The notes: generated by a model not told the origin, from the letters alone. DNA of 64,000 nucleotides from Paenibacillus vini (GCF_018403325.1 NZ_BOSL01000005.1:248001-312000); one strand, 5' to 3'. Counted from the first letter of the stretch, positions 8,260 through 18,289 are shown. Program-made: numbers and translations.

Positions 8260-9054
8260 ATGTCTTTATCTCATGAAGAACGCAGGGAGACGATCCTTGC
8301 CCAACTGGGCACGGAAGGAAAGGTTCAAGTACACGCGTTGGCCGTGTCGTTCAATGTATCTACAGAGACGATTCGCAGGGACCTGGACAGGCTCGAAAAG
8401 GAAGGGAAGCTGCGCAAAGTATACGGAGGCGCCGTGCTGGCCCGTTCCGAACAAACCGAGCCCGCTTTTATAAAGCGTTCTCGTATGCACTCCGGGGAAA
8501 AACAGATGATCGGCAAGCTCGCGGCGTCGCTGATTCATGACGGGGAGACGATTCTTCTGGATAACGGGACAACCACGATTGAAATCATGAAACAGTTGAA
8601 GGATCGTTCCGATGTTACGGTGATCACGAATTCCGTCCCGATTCTCAATTTGGCGTTAAAAGAATTTAAGGGCAAGATTATCTTTACCGGTGGAGAAGTC
8701 AATGCAAAGTTTCAGGCAGCCACGGGGCCAATGGTATATGAGTTGCTGGATCAGTTCAAAGTGAACAAGGCCTTTATTTCGGCGGGAGGGATATCGATGT
8801 CCGACGGGATCACTGATTTTCATCCGGAGGAAGCCGGGGTATCCAGAAAAATGATGCAGCGAGCGGAAGAAGCTATTTTAGTCGCAGACCATTCCAAGTT
8901 TGGCGTTACCACATTTGCGAAAATATGTTCCATCGAGGACATTTCGATGATCATTACGGACGCGTCTTGTCCGCAGGAATGGCTGGATACGCTGCAGCGC
9001 CTGGACGTGGAAGTCTTAACGGGGAAAAGTCCCAAGAGGAGGAAGAACCAATGA
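8260..9054 (+). CDS. DeoR family transcriptional regulator
   Basis: A 264-residue sugar-metabolism repressor. The N-terminal helix-turn-helix carries the family signature VSTETIRRDLDRLEKEGKLRKVYGGA. The C-terminal sensor domain has DNGTTTIEI and the usual VITNS, FTGGEV and ADHSKFG motifs that bind a phosphorylated sugar. The frame is open from 8089, but the ATG at 8260 has GGAGGG eight bases ahead and begins the domain correctly. It overlaps the next gene by ATGA and is divergent from the metallophosphoesterase, so it probably controls both directions. Confidence 0.92.
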   Translation: MSLSHEERRETILAQLGTEGKVQVHALAVSFNVSTETIRRDLDRLEKEGKLRKVYGGAVLARSEQTEPAFIKRSRMHSGEKQMIGKLAASLIHDGETILLDNGTTTIEIMKQLKDRSDVTVITNSVPILNLALKEFKGKIIFTGGEVNAKFQAATGPMVYELLDQFKVNKAFISAGGISMSDGITDFHPEEAGVSRKMMQRAEEAILVADHSKFGVTTFAKICSIEDISMIITDASCPQEWLDTLQRLDVEVLTGKSPKRRKNQ

Positions 9055-9869
9055 AGATCCATTTTCTTGGAACGGCGGCCGCGGAAGGATTCCCCAACCC
9101 TTTCTGCCGTTGTGAAACCTGCCGCAAGGCGAGATCGGCCGGAGGGAAAAATATTCGAACGAGAAGCTCCATACTAATCGACGGCGTGACCAAGGTGGAT
9201 TATTCCGCGGATTCCCACATGCAGGCGCTTCGCGACCAGATCGATATGGCGGCAATCGAGCATCTTTTGTTCACGCATACGCATTATGATCATTTTCAGC
9301 CTTGGGAACTTTACAACCGGACTGAGGGATATGCGCTCGGCATTGATCATCCTTTACATATTTACGGCAATGATGCGGCCATTAACCAGAGCTTGATTAC
9401 GCTGGGGCCGGCCGCAGGAGACAGATTGGCTTTTCACCTTTTGCGCCCGTTCGAGAGCATCACATTGGGCGATATGCGGGTTACTCCTTTGCTTGCAAAC
9501 CATGACCCTATGGAAACTTGTCTGCTGTTCTTTATTGAAAAAGGGGGCAAGACGCTGTTTTACGGTCATGATACCGGGTGGCTGCCTGACGATACCTGGA
9601 AATGGCTTGAAGGCAAGGACATCGATATGGCGATCCTGGATTGTACGCACAGCTACACGAAGAATGACCGGAATCCAAACCATATGGGGATCGAGACCGT
9701 CCTGGAGGTTCAGCGCGTATTGCGGGAACAAAGTATACTTCAGAGCAACTCCCTTGTTTATGTAACTCATATTACGCATAATTCCGGTTTTCTGCATGAG
9801 GATTTCGAAAGCGTTTTCGAGCCACACGGTATTAAGGTAGCTTATGACAGCCTGATCGTGGACCTGTGA
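9051..9869 (+). CDS. PhnP-like metallo-beta-lactamase-fold hydrolase
   Basis: A 272-residue MBL-fold protein with the metal-binding signature THTHYDH and a second-shell GHDTGW. A Cys-rich start, CRCETCRKA, followed by RTRSSILID resembles PhnP, the cyclic phosphodiesterase of phosphonate breakdown, where such cysteines bind a structural zinc. No other phosphonate gene is nearby. Given the flanking sugar genes, the substrate may instead be another cyclic phosphate or phosphodiester. Its ATG overlaps the DeoR stop codon (ATGA), so the two are translationally coupled. Confidence 0.8.
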   Translation: MKIHFLGTAAAEGFPNPFCRCETCRKARSAGGKNIRTRSSILIDGVTKVDYSADSHMQALRDQIDMAAIEHLLFTHTHYDHFQPWELYNRTEGYALGIDHPLHIYGNDAAINQSLITLGPAAGDRLAFHLLRPFESITLGDMRVTPLLANHDPMETCLLFFIEKGGKTLFYGHDTGWLPDDTWKWLEGKDIDMAILDCTHSYTKNDRNPNHMGIETVLEVQRVLREQSILQSNSLVYVTHITHNSGFLHEDFESVFEPHGIKVAYDSLIVDL

Positions 9870-9916
9870 CCCGGCGGGGATTTGGAAGAAATCTGTGGTA
9901 AAGAGGCGAATGCATC

Positions 9917-10117
9917 ATGGAGAAAAAGCTGAAATTTCGTGAGGATGGAACGTTTGTCATTGTGCAGTTTTCGGATATGGAATTTATCGATGAAGAGGAT
10001 CAGGACCCGGAGACGCCGCTGCTCGATGCTGTGACTAAGGAGACGATGGAGCGGATTATTTCGCTGGAACAGCCGGACCTTGTCGTGTTTGACGGCGATT
10101 TGACGGCAAGCAGTTAG
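9917..10117 (+). pseudogene. Metallophosphoesterase N-terminal fragment
   Basis: A 66-residue frame whose sequence (FREDGTFVIVQFSDMEF, then PDLVVFDGDL) aligns with the first 55 or so residues of the phosphoesterase at 7069-8022 (FREDGTFTIVQFTDLHW, PDLAVFTGDV). It stops right after the GD motif, before the other metal ligands, and cannot be an active enzyme. The first metal motif is also altered, DME instead of DLH. An AGAGG ribosome binding site precedes it, and it follows the MBL-fold gene by about 50 bases. Sequence after about 10099 belongs to an unrelated gene. Confidence 0.8.
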
Positions 10118-11304
10118 GCATTCCTGCCTTCGAAGATCCGTTCCTTTCCACTCAGATTTTGTGGGTTCGTCAGGATTGGCTGAAGAATCTGGGATTGGAT
10201 GCACCGAAGACCATGGATGAGCTTGAGAAAGTCGCTCAAGCCTTTACGCACAACGACCCGGATCAAAACGGCAAGAATGATACTTACGGAATCGCCCTGC
10301 AAAAGAACCTGTTCTTCTGGGGTTTTGATCTTAGAGGCTTCTTCAACGGATTCGGCGCCTACCCTTCTGTAGGTGACAACCAATCCGCCTGGATTAAAGG
10401 CAGCGACGACAAACTGATCCCAGGGCTCATTCAGCCGGAAGTGAAGACGGCGCTCGGGAAGCTTCAGCAATGGTATAAAGACGGAATTCTCGACAAAGAG
10501 TTTGCGCTGAAAGACGAGAATAAAGCGGTCGAGGATCTGATCGCAGGCAAAGTAGGGATTTCTTATGGCGAATGGTGGTATCCGAACTGGCCGCTGAACT
10601 CCAGCGTCGACAAGGACCCGAAAGCCGATTGGATCGCGCTCCAGCTTCCAGGGGTGGATGGACCGGCGAAATCGCTCGTTCCGAAAATCCGCAGCAACAA
10701 AATCTTCGTCGTAAACAAGAAAGCGAAGAACCCGGAAGCGGCGATTAAGATGCTGAATTTCTACATCGAGGTCGGCAAGAAGGAATACAAGGATAAGAAC
10801 AAAGCGGCAGATGGCTATGTATACAATTGGTTCAACCCGAGAATTGCCAATCCGGCCGATATTGATACGATTTACACGGAAGTGAACAAGGCGCTCGAAG
10901 CAAATCAGGAAGAGATCACGATCAACGATGCTAACTATAAGACCGTTGCCGATACTTTCAAAGCGACTAAAGACTACATGGCAGGCGACACAACGAATGC
11001 AACCAAAGGCATCAACTGGGGACTGTATTATAGCCGGGCTGCTAAAGACGGCGGCTGGGGCTTGACTAAACAAATCAAGGAAAGTGATCAATTCGTATAT
11101 AACGAGTTCTACGGTCTGCCTACACCAACTATCGTTGAAAAAGGCGGCCAGTTGGATAAGTTGATGCAGGAGTCCTTCACCAAGATCATCATGGGTGGTT
11201 CTCTGGATGAATTCGATAAGTTCGTAGACAGCTGGAAGGCGCTCGGCGGTAATCAAATTATCGACGAGGTCAACGAACGGTATAACACCGAGGCTACAAA
11301 ATAA
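10099..11304 (+). pseudogene. ABC sugar-binding protein lacking its N-terminus
   Basis: An open frame of about 400 residues with no start codon or ribosome binding site of its own. It begins FDGKQLGIPAFEDPFLSTQ, then LWVRQDWLKNLGLDAPKTMDEL, which is the middle of an LplA-type extracellular solute-binding protein. The lipoprotein signal and roughly the first 130-160 residues of the usual 530-550 are missing. The first possible start inside (TTG at 10159) lacks a signal peptide. The permease genes that follow are intact, so this importer has lost its receptor unless the join is an assembly error. Confidence 0.8.
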
Positions 11305-11324
11305 TTGATAGAGCCAAAAGTGGT

Positions 11325-11361
11325 GAGGTGAGTCGATACAGTCGGCGCACCTCCCATTTTT
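11325..11361 (+). terminator. Intercistronic stem-loop after binding-protein gene
   Basis: GAGGTG (11325-11330) pairs with CACCTC (11348-11353), followed by CCATTTTT. Such partial terminators after binding-protein genes lower expression of the downstream permeases. Confidence 0.5.
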
Positions 11362-11391
11362 AAAGGAGCAAGTTGGTGAGGAGGATCATCC

Positions 11392-12282
11392 ATGAAATCA
11401 CTGAAGAAGGAATTACCGCTTCATATCATGCTAATACCGGGCGTTATCGTTACATTGATTTATGCATACGGCCCTATGGCCGGTCTCGTGATGGCTTTTC
11501 AACAATTCGAGCCGTTATCCGGTTTTTTCAAATCCGAATTTGTCGGATGGGATAACTTCAACTATGTGTTTCATCTGCCGGATTTCAAACAAGTTCTTTG
11601 GAATACGCTAGTTATCGCCATTACCAAAATGGTGTTATCTTTGCTCGTCCCTCTCATTCTGGCTTTATTGCTTAACGAGATTACCAGAAAGTGGTTTGCG
11701 GGCTTTATTCAATCGGCTATTTTTCTACCTTTCTTTCTTTCCTGGACCGTACTCGGAGGCGTTATCATCGAATTGTTCTCTTTGAGCGGCCCGATCAACG
11801 GCTTAATCGCTTCCTTGGGTATGGAGCCTATTATGTTCATGCTTGATAACAGCTGGTTCAGAGGCATTATTATCGGGTCGGATGTCTGGAAGGGCATGGG
11901 CTACAACATGATCATCATGCTGGCCGCGATTACGGGGATCAACTCCACGCTCTATGAAGCGGCTGAAGTGGATGGAGCTGGTAAATGGAAGCAAGTGCTG
12001 CATATCACGCTTCCGGGCATATCGCCGATCATTATTTTGCTGGCTGTATTGGGTCTGGGCGGCATTCTCAATGCGGGTTTTGAACAAATCCTTATGATGT
12101 ACAATCCGACGGTGTATGAAGGTGCGGACATTATTGATACCTTTGTCTACCGGTTAGGGATGTTCAGCCAACAATTCGGACCTGCGGCGGCCGTGGGGCT
12201 CTTTAAATCGGTTATCTCTTTGTTCATGGTATCAATAACCTATTATGCCGCTTACAAATTCAACGATTACCGCATCTTTTAA
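11392..12282 (+). CDS. Sugar ABC transporter permease, LplB type
   Basis: A 296-residue inner-membrane permease with six hydrophobic segments. The EAA loop that docks the ATPase is visible as YEAAEVDGAGKWKQVLHITLPGI (about residues 189-211). It belongs to the oligosaccharide-importing CUT1 group used for plant or glycan oligomers. It pairs with the next permease 12 bases downstream; the binding protein ahead is truncated. No ATPase gene is nearby, so a shared MsmK-like ATPase elsewhere is expected, as is usual for this group. Confidence 0.9.
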   Translation: MKSLKKELPLHIMLIPGVIVTLIYAYGPMAGLVMAFQQFEPLSGFFKSEFVGWDNFNYVFHLPDFKQVLWNTLVIAITKMVLSLLVPLILALLLNEITRKWFAGFIQSAIFLPFFLSWTVLGGVIIELFSLSGPINGLIASLGMEPIMFMLDNSWFRGIIIGSDVWKGMGYNMIIMLAAITGINSTLYEAAEVDGAGKWKQVLHITLPGISPIIILLAVLGLGGILNAGFEQILMMYNPTVYEGADIIDTFVYRLGMFSQQFGPAAAVGLFKSVISLFMVSITYYAAYKFNDYRIF

Positions 12283-12294
12283 GGAGGTGGAGAA

Positions 12295-13185
12295 GTGTTA
12301 CGGAAACAAACCTTAAGCAGAAAGTTATTTGTCGTATTCAACGCAATCTTCTTAACTTGTATTAGTTTACTGGGTATCATCCCGTTTATTCACTTACTCT
12401 CCATCTCGCTTAGTTCGAATACGGCGGCCATGGCCGGGGAAGTCAAGCTGTGGCCCGTCGGATTCACCTGGGATGCGTATGCTTATTTGGGAGAGAAGGT
12501 AGAGTTCTTTCGCTCCTTGGGAGTTTCGGTAAAACGGGTAGTGCTCGGTTCACTTGTAAACATGTTCCTGGTTTTTATTACCGCGTTTCCACTCTCCAAA
12601 TCGAATGATCAGTTTAAATTCAGAACGGTGTACGTATGGATCTTTGCGATTACTATGTTCTTTGGGGGAGGCTTAATTCCTACCTATATCATTGTAAAAA
12701 ATACCGGTTTGATGGATTCGATCTGGGCGCTTATTCTGCCGGGCGCATTGAATGTATGGAATATGGTCCTGATGCTGAATTTCTTCAGAAACATTCCGAA
12801 AGAACTGGACGAAGCTGCCACTATCGATGGCGCCGGCCACTGGCGGGTGCTCTGGCAAATCTATTTGCCGGTTTCCCTTCCATCGATAGCAACGATCGGC
12901 TTGTTCACCATTGTCGGACATTGGAACGCCTGGTTTGACGGAATTCTATATTTGAATTCGCCGGAGAAATATCCGCTCCAGACCTATCTCTCCACCTTGA
13001 TCATGTCCTTGAATGCCCAAATGTCATCGATGTCCGTGGAACAGCTCAAGGTGATGGAGAACCTGAGCGAGAAGACCATTCGTACGGCGCAGATCTTTAT
13101 GGGTGCACTGCCGATCATGGTCGTGTATCCGTTCTTGCAGAAGTATTTTGTTAAAGGGATGACGGTTGGGAGTGTTAAAGAATAG
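12295..13185 (+). CDS. Sugar ABC transporter permease, LplC/YtcP type
   Basis: A 296-residue permease with six membrane segments and the EAA loop DEAATIDGAGHWRVLWQIYLPVS. It ends with the family tail VYPFLQKYFVKGMTVGSVKE. It starts with GTG behind AAGGAGG at 12281-12287. It is the second subunit of the importer encoded with 11392-12282 and heads directly into the oxidoreductase gene. Confidence 0.92.
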   Translation: MLRKQTLSRKLFVVFNAIFLTCISLLGIIPFIHLLSISLSSNTAAMAGEVKLWPVGFTWDAYAYLGEKVEFFRSLGVSVKRVVLGSLVNMFLVFITAFPLSKSNDQFKFRTVYVWIFAITMFFGGGLIPTYIIVKNTGLMDSIWALILPGALNVWNMVLMLNFFRNIPKELDEAATIDGAGHWRVLWQIYLPVSLPSIATIGLFTIVGHWNAWFDGILYLNSPEKYPLQTYLSTLIMSLNAQMSSMSVEQLKVMENLSEKTIRTAQIFMGALPIMVVYPFLQKYFVKGMTVGSVKE

Positions 13186-13236
13186 AAACGCCGAGTTTTC
13201 CATCCAAAAAAGTCACATACAAAGGAGCAGAGTGGG

Positions 13237-14510
13237 ATGAAGAAAGTCACTGTCGCGTTAATTGGAGCAGGTCTGCGGGGGATTAACTATGCCGAATATG
13301 CAATTCAGCACCCGATGAGCTTCATTTTGTAGCCGTTGCCGAGCCGAATGCGGACCGGAGAAATCAATTTAAGGCAAGACATAAACTGGCGGATGAGGCG
13401 TGCTTTGCCCATTGGGATGATTTCCTTGCCTCCCCTAAAGTAGCGGATGCGGTATTCATCTGCACCCAGGACAACCAGCATTTTGAGCCGACGATGAAGG
13501 CTCTTGCAGCGGGATACCATGTTCTGTTGGAGAAACCGATGTCTCCCGATGCCAAGGAATGCGTGCTGATGGGAGAATTGGCCGCGACCGCAAACCGGGT
13601 CTTTTCGATCTGCCATGTATTGAGATATACGAACTTCTTCTCCACGATCAAGGAGCTCCTTGAAAATGGCGCGATTGGACAGTTAATGTCCATTCAACAT
13701 AATGAGAACGTCGGATACTGGCATCAAGCCCACAGCTTTGTAAGGGGCAACTGGCGAAGAAAGGATGAATCCAGTCCGATGATTCTTGCGAAGTCTTGTC
13801 ATGATCTGGACATTCTTTCCTGGCTGACCGATTCGGACTGCGTCCGGGTGTCATCCTTCGGCTCATTGTCTCATTTCAAAGCCAGCGAGGCACCGGAAGG
13901 AGCGCCGCTGCGTTGTACGGACGGATGTCCGGTGGCCGATACCTGTCTCTATTATGCCCCTGCTCAATATTTGACGGAAAATACGGATTGGCCTACATCG
14001 GCAATTAGCGATGACCTGAGCTATGAGGCACGCCTGAAGGCTCTGCAGGAAGGGCCTTATGGAAGATGCGTTTACCACTGCGATAATGATGTCGTGGATC
14101 ACCAAGTGGTAAATCTGGAATTCGCTAATTCCGTTACTATAGCATTTACGATGAGCGCATTTACGAAGGACGTTAGCCGTACCATCAAGCTGATGGGGAC
14201 CCAAGGCGAAATTCGTGGAGCGATGGAGAAAAATGAGATCGAAGTGCTTCATTTTGGAAGCGGCAAGGTGGAGAGAATCTCGTTCGAGAATCCGGGAGGT
14301 CACGTCGGCCACGGTGGAGGCGATATGGGATTGATCAAGGACTTCGTCAAATTGGTTCGTGCCGACGGGAAGCTGCAGGGCCGCACATCGGCTAATCATT
14401 CCGTACAGAGTCACTTGATGGCATTTGCGGCGGAGCAGTCCAGAGTGGAAGGCAAAGTCATCGTTATGGATGATTTTGTGCAAAGCATCCTGATCAAGGA
14501 AAACGAATAA
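13237..14510 (+). pseudogene. Gfo/Idh/MocA oxidoreductase with frameshift
   Basis: The start at 13237 gives the Rossmann motif VALIGAGLRG and then runs to an early stop in about 30 codons. From 13312 the protein continues in another frame (LHFVAVAEPNADRRNQF, later LLEKPMSPD with the conserved EKP). One extra C in the C run at 13311-13313 would restore a single reading frame of about 425 codons, so one base is missing. Members oxidise or epimerise sugars with NAD(P). A short Cys cluster, CTDGCPVADTC, is also present. Either the gene is newly broken or this is a sequencing error; the rest of the coding sequence is undamaged, which favours a recent or artefactual change. Confidence 0.85.
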
Positions 14511-14551
14511 TCTTTATAAGCGATCGTAAAAATTCACGAGGTGGAGGGCAC

Positions 14552-16309
14552 ATGGCAACTTTTCATTTCTCAGGACCCACATTTTATTACAATGATCAGC
14601 CTACGAGAATTATTTCTGGCGCGATCCATTATTTCCGAATCGTGCCGGAGTACTGGCGGGATCGTCTTTTAAAGTTGAAGGCATGCGGCTGCAACACAGT
14701 TGAAACCTATGTGGCATGGAATCTGCACGAGCCCCAAAAAGGGGAATTCTGTTTCGAGGGTATGGCGGATATTGTCCGGTTTATTGAGCTGGCAGGAGAA
14801 TTGGGGTTGCATGTGATGGTTCGTCCTTCACCCTATATTTGCGCGGAATGGGAATTCGGAGGTATGCCGTCCTGGTTGCTGGCCGATCCGGGTATGCGTC
14901 TACGCTGCTATCATCCGCCTTTCCTGGAGCATGTGGATGCCTATTATGACGTATTACTTCCCAAATTAAAGCCGCTGCTATGCACGAATGGCGGACCGAT
15001 CATTGCCATGCAAATTGAAAATGAGTATGGAAGCTACGGCAATGACAAGCGTTATTTGAATCATTTAAAAGAAAGCATGACCTCCCGCGGAATGGATGTC
15101 CTGTTATTTACCTCCGATGGTGCCGAAGATTCGATGCTGCAAGGGGGAATGGTTCCCGGCGCCTTGGCGACCGTAAACTTTGGGTCCCGGACGAAAGAAG
15201 CTTTCGATAAGCTGCGGGAGTACCAGCCCGATGCGCCGGTCATGTGCATGGAATATTGGGATGAATGGTTCGATCACTGGAGCGATGAGCATCATACGCG
15301 TTCCGCCGGGGACGCAGCCCATGTATTGGATGAAATCCTGAGCGAAAATGGATCGGTTAATTTTTACATGTTCCATGGGGGAACGAACTTTGGCTTCTAT
15401 AACGGGGCCAACGCCCACACCGTTGACGGCTATGAGCCGACGATCACCAGCTACGACTATGATGCGCCGTTGAACGAAGCGGGGGAACCGACCGAGAAAT
15501 ATTTTGCCATTCGTGAAGTCATCTCAAAATATGTGGAACTTGGGCCTTGCGAGCTGCCGGCTCCGATCCCTAAAAGGGCTTACGGCAGACTGGAGCTGAA
15601 AGAGCTTGCTCCGCTATCGGCTCAATTGGATGCCATCTCTACGCCGATACATTCAGCATATCCTGAAACGATGGAGATGCTGGGACAAGATTACGGATTC
15701 ATTCATTATAATACGTTCATTACGGGGCCTCGTCCTAAAGATGAATTTGTCATTCAGAATTTACGCGACCGGGCGCAGGTGTTCCTGAACGGAAAACTGG
15801 CCGCTACGCTGGATCGCAGGGATTCGGAAACGAAACTGGAGTTTGATGTGCCGAGCGAAGGCTTGCAAGTCAGCATTCTGGTTGAGAATATGGGCCGCAT
15901 CAATTATGGCCCTTTTATGAGAGAGTATAAAGGGATTACCGAAGGAGTCCGTTTCGGGCGGCAGTTCCTGTCGGAATGGACGACATATATGCTTCCGTTA
16001 ACCGATTTGACGGGGTTGAAGTTTGAAGACTTCGGCGCTCTCTCCGAACAATCGGAGCCCAGCTTCTACCGGGGGACTCTGACCGTGGTTGAGCCGTGCG
16101 ATACGTTCCTGAGTTTTGATGGCTGGACCAAAGGCGTCGTGTTCATCAATGGATATAATCTTGGGCGCTATTGGAACCTCGGACCGCAGAAAACGATGTA
16201 TGTCCCGGGTCCTTTGTTGAAGCAAGGCGCCAACGAAATCATCATCTTGGAATTGCACGGAACTTCCGATGCGGCGGTCACTTTCCTGGATCAGCCTGAT
16301 TTAGGATAG
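14552..16309 (+). CDS. GH35 beta-galactosidase
   Basis: A 585-residue glycoside hydrolase of family 35. The acid/base Glu158 lies in QIENEYG and the nucleophile Glu234 in MCMEYWDEWFDHW. C-terminal jelly-roll domains carry the family motif VFINGYNLGRYWNLGPQKT. It removes terminal beta-galactose. There is no signal peptide, so it acts in the cytoplasm on imported oligosaccharides. A GAGGTGGAG site precedes the ATG. It lies in the same rightward cluster as the ABC permeases, the oxidoreductase, DUF2264 and GH88, and a stem-loop follows it. Confidence 0.92.
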   Translation: MATFHFSGPTFYYNDQPTRIISGAIHYFRIVPEYWRDRLLKLKACGCNTVETYVAWNLHEPQKGEFCFEGMADIVRFIELAGELGLHVMVRPSPYICAEWEFGGMPSWLLADPGMRLRCYHPPFLEHVDAYYDVLLPKLKPLLCTNGGPIIAMQIENEYGSYGNDKRYLNHLKESMTSRGMDVLLFTSDGAEDSMLQGGMVPGALATVNFGSRTKEAFDKLREYQPDAPVMCMEYWDEWFDHWSDEHHTRSAGDAAHVLDEILSENGSVNFYMFHGGTNFGFYNGANAHTVDGYEPTITSYDYDAPLNEAGEPTEKYFAIREVISKYVELGPCELPAPIPKRAYGRLELKELAPLSAQLDAISTPIHSAYPETMEMLGQDYGFIHYNTFITGPRPKDEFVIQNLRDRAQVFLNGKLAATLDRRDSETKLEFDVPSEGLQVSILVENMGRINYGPFMREYKGITEGVRFGRQFLSEWTTYMLPLTDLTGLKFEDFGALSEQSEPSFYRGTLTVVEPCDTFLSFDGWTKGVVFINGYNLGRYWNLGPQKTMYVPGPLLKQGANEIIILELHGTSDAAVTFLDQPDLG

Positions 16310-16330
16310 TCCATAGCTGTTATCAAGAAG

Positions 16331-16364
16331 AAGCCGGATCCGGCACTGGATCCGGCTTTAATTT
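16331..16364 (+). terminator. Stem-loop between GH35 and DUF2264 genes
   Basis: An 11-bp perfect stem (AAGCCGGATCC at 16331-16341, complement at 16348-16358) with a 6-base loop. The tail is only mildly T-rich (TAATTTTAATT), so it may act as a partial terminator or RNA stabiliser within the cluster. Confidence 0.6.
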
Positions 16365-16393
16365 TAATTAGTTGCCTGGAGAGGATGAGAACG

Positions 16394-18289
16394 ATGGAAC
16401 GAAAAAATAAGGCCATTTCAGGACTGCGGTTTGACAGCAAAGCGGATTTGCAAGCGGTAGTACACGAGACGTTGAAGCCTTTGGAATCGCATTTCACGGC
16501 CGGACGCGCAGGTCTCAAGTTGGGAAATACGGCGGCGATTCATAATGAAGCGATTGCGTTAATGGAGGCCTTTGCCCGCCCGCTTTGGGGGTTGGTTCCC
16601 CATGCTTGCGGCGGAGGCGAATCGGATTTATGGCCTTTATTTCTGGAAGGCATCATCCATGGAACCGACCCGGCGCATGAGGAGTACTGGGGAGACTTTC
16701 ATACGAAGGACCAAAGGATGGTGGAGCAGGCGATCCTTGGCCTCGGCCTGGCCTTGGCCCCTCATAAGCTCTGGGATCCGCTGAGCGAGCAGCAGAAGCA
16801 ACATTTATATACATGGTTAAACCAGATTAATCTTGTGGATCACTCCAACCCGAATAACTGGCTGATGTTCACCGTGCTCGTCAACGTCGGATTCAAGAAG
16901 GCGGGTCTGCCTTTCGATCAGGCCATTATGGACGAATACCTGGAGCTTATCGATACGTACTATTTGGACGATGGCTGGTATTCGGACGGGATTACCGATC
17001 AACGGGATTATTACATTCCGTTTGCGATGCACTACTATACCTTGATTTATGCACAGCTAATGAAAGAAGACGACCCGGAGCGGGCCCGGATATACCGGGA
17101 AAGGGCCAGCAAGTTTGCCCAAAGCTTTATATACTGGTTTGCCGAGGACGGAAGCAGTCTTCCCTTTGGGCGCAGCCTGACTTACCGGTTTGCCCAGGCC
17201 TCCTTTTGGTCGGCGCTCGTGTATGCCGGAGTGGAACCCTTTTCGCTGGGCGTGATGAAGGGGATTATCTTGCGGCATCTTAGATGGTGGTTTGAACAGC
17301 CCATTTTTATGTCGGATGGCTTGCTCAGCATCGGATACGCATATCCAAATCTGCTGATGAGCGAAAGCTACAATGCTCCTGGTTCGCCATACTGGGCCTA
17401 TAAAACGTTTCTGATCCTGGCCTTGCCGGAGGAGCATCCATTTTGGTCCGCGGAAGAAGAGCCGCTGCCATCTTTACAACCGGTGGTCGCCCAGCCTTGT
17501 GCCCGTATGGTGCTGTGCCGCCCCGAAGGAGACGGCCATGTCACCGCTTTAGCTTCCGGGCAAATGGCGAACTTCGAAATGGCCCACAGCGCGGCGAAAT
17601 ACTCCAAATTCGCGTATTCTTCGAGATTTGGATTCAGCGTGCCTAAGGGCTATTTCGGACTCGGCGAAGGGGCACATGATTCCACGCTGGCGTTATGCGA
17701 GCGGGATGGACATTATCGGGTGCGGCGCTTTTGCGAGGAGTTCCAAATTGAAGACACATTTGTCTACTCCCGCTGGCTTCCTTGGAAGGACGTGGAGGTG
17801 CGGACGTGGCTGGTACCGGCCGGTCTTTGGCATGTGCGTATCCACCGGATCGTGACTGCCCGCTTGTTGGATGCGGCGGAGGGCGGATTCGCCATCGGAA
17901 GACCTGCCGATTTCTCCATAGCGGAAGAAACGGCCGTCAACGTATCTACAGGGAATTCTTTCATCTCGCTGCCATGGGGCATCAGCGGGATCAGCGGTTT
18001 GGAAGGGTTCGCGGAAGCGGTAATTATTTTCCCGGAGGCAAATACAAATCTCCTTAAGCCGAGAACATTGATTCCGACTTTGACTGCCCAACTGGATCCG
18101 GGAGAGCATTGGCTCGTATCTGCTGTGTTCGGAGCGGCCCATACCGAGGCGAATACGAAGCTGTTAAGCTGTCCTCCGCAAGTCAAGCGGGACGCGGAAG
18201 GGCGATGGATCGTGACGAGCGCGGATGCCAAACAGGAATTTGCCCGTTTGGATGTTTTGAACTTTATCCGGCAGGGAGATGAGTGTTGA
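16394..18289 (+). CDS. DUF2264 family protein, putative polysaccharide enzyme
   Basis: A 631-residue protein that matches the DUF2264 family as I know it: ALMEAFARPLWGLVP near the start, NPNNWLMFTVLVNVG, and YYLDDGWYSDGITDQRDYY in the middle. The N-terminal two thirds look like an alpha/alpha toroid and the rest like a beta-sandwich, as in polysaccharide lyases and unsaturated glycosidases. The reaction is not established. The upstream ATG at 16385 directly abuts the GGAGAGG site, so 16394 is the better start. The stop codon overlaps the GH88 start (TGATG). The pairing with GH88 suggests a role in uronate-containing polysaccharide breakdown. Confidence 0.85.
   Translation: MERKNKAISGLRFDSKADLQAVVHETLKPLESHFTAGRAGLKLGNTAAIHNEAIALMEAFARPLWGLVPHACGGGESDLWPLFLEGIIHGTDPAHEEYWGDFHTKDQRMVEQAILGLGLALAPHKLWDPLSEQQKQHLYTWLNQINLVDHSNPNNWLMFTVLVNVGFKKAGLPFDQAIMDEYLELIDTYYLDDGWYSDGITDQRDYYIPFAMHYYTLIYAQLMKEDDPERARIYRERASKFAQSFIYWFAEDGSSLPFGRSLTYRFAQASFWSALVYAGVEPFSLGVMKGIILRHLRWWFEQPIFMSDGLLSIGYAYPNLLMSESYNAPGSPYWAYKTFLILALPEEHPFWSAEEEPLPSLQPVVAQPCARMVLCRPEGDGHVTALASGQMANFEMAHSAAKYSKFAYSSRFGFSVPKGYFGLGEGAHDSTLALCERDGHYRVRRFCEEFQIEDTFVYSRWLPWKDVEVRTWLVPAGLWHVRIHRIVTARLLDAAEGGFAIGRPADFSIAEETAVNVSTGNSFISLPWGISGISGLEGFAEAVIIFPEANTNLLKPRTLIPTLTAQLDPGEHWLVSAVFGAAHTEANTKLLSCPPQVKRDAEGRWIVTSADAKQEFARLDVLNFIRQGDEC

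Noticed and set aside
9051-9869. phnP of a phosphonate operon
   Set aside because: No phn neighbours; only the fold and cysteine pattern support the resemblance.
10114-11256. 380-residue minus-strand frame opposite the binding-protein fragment
   Set aside because: Antisense shadow of a clear solute-binding protein sequence.
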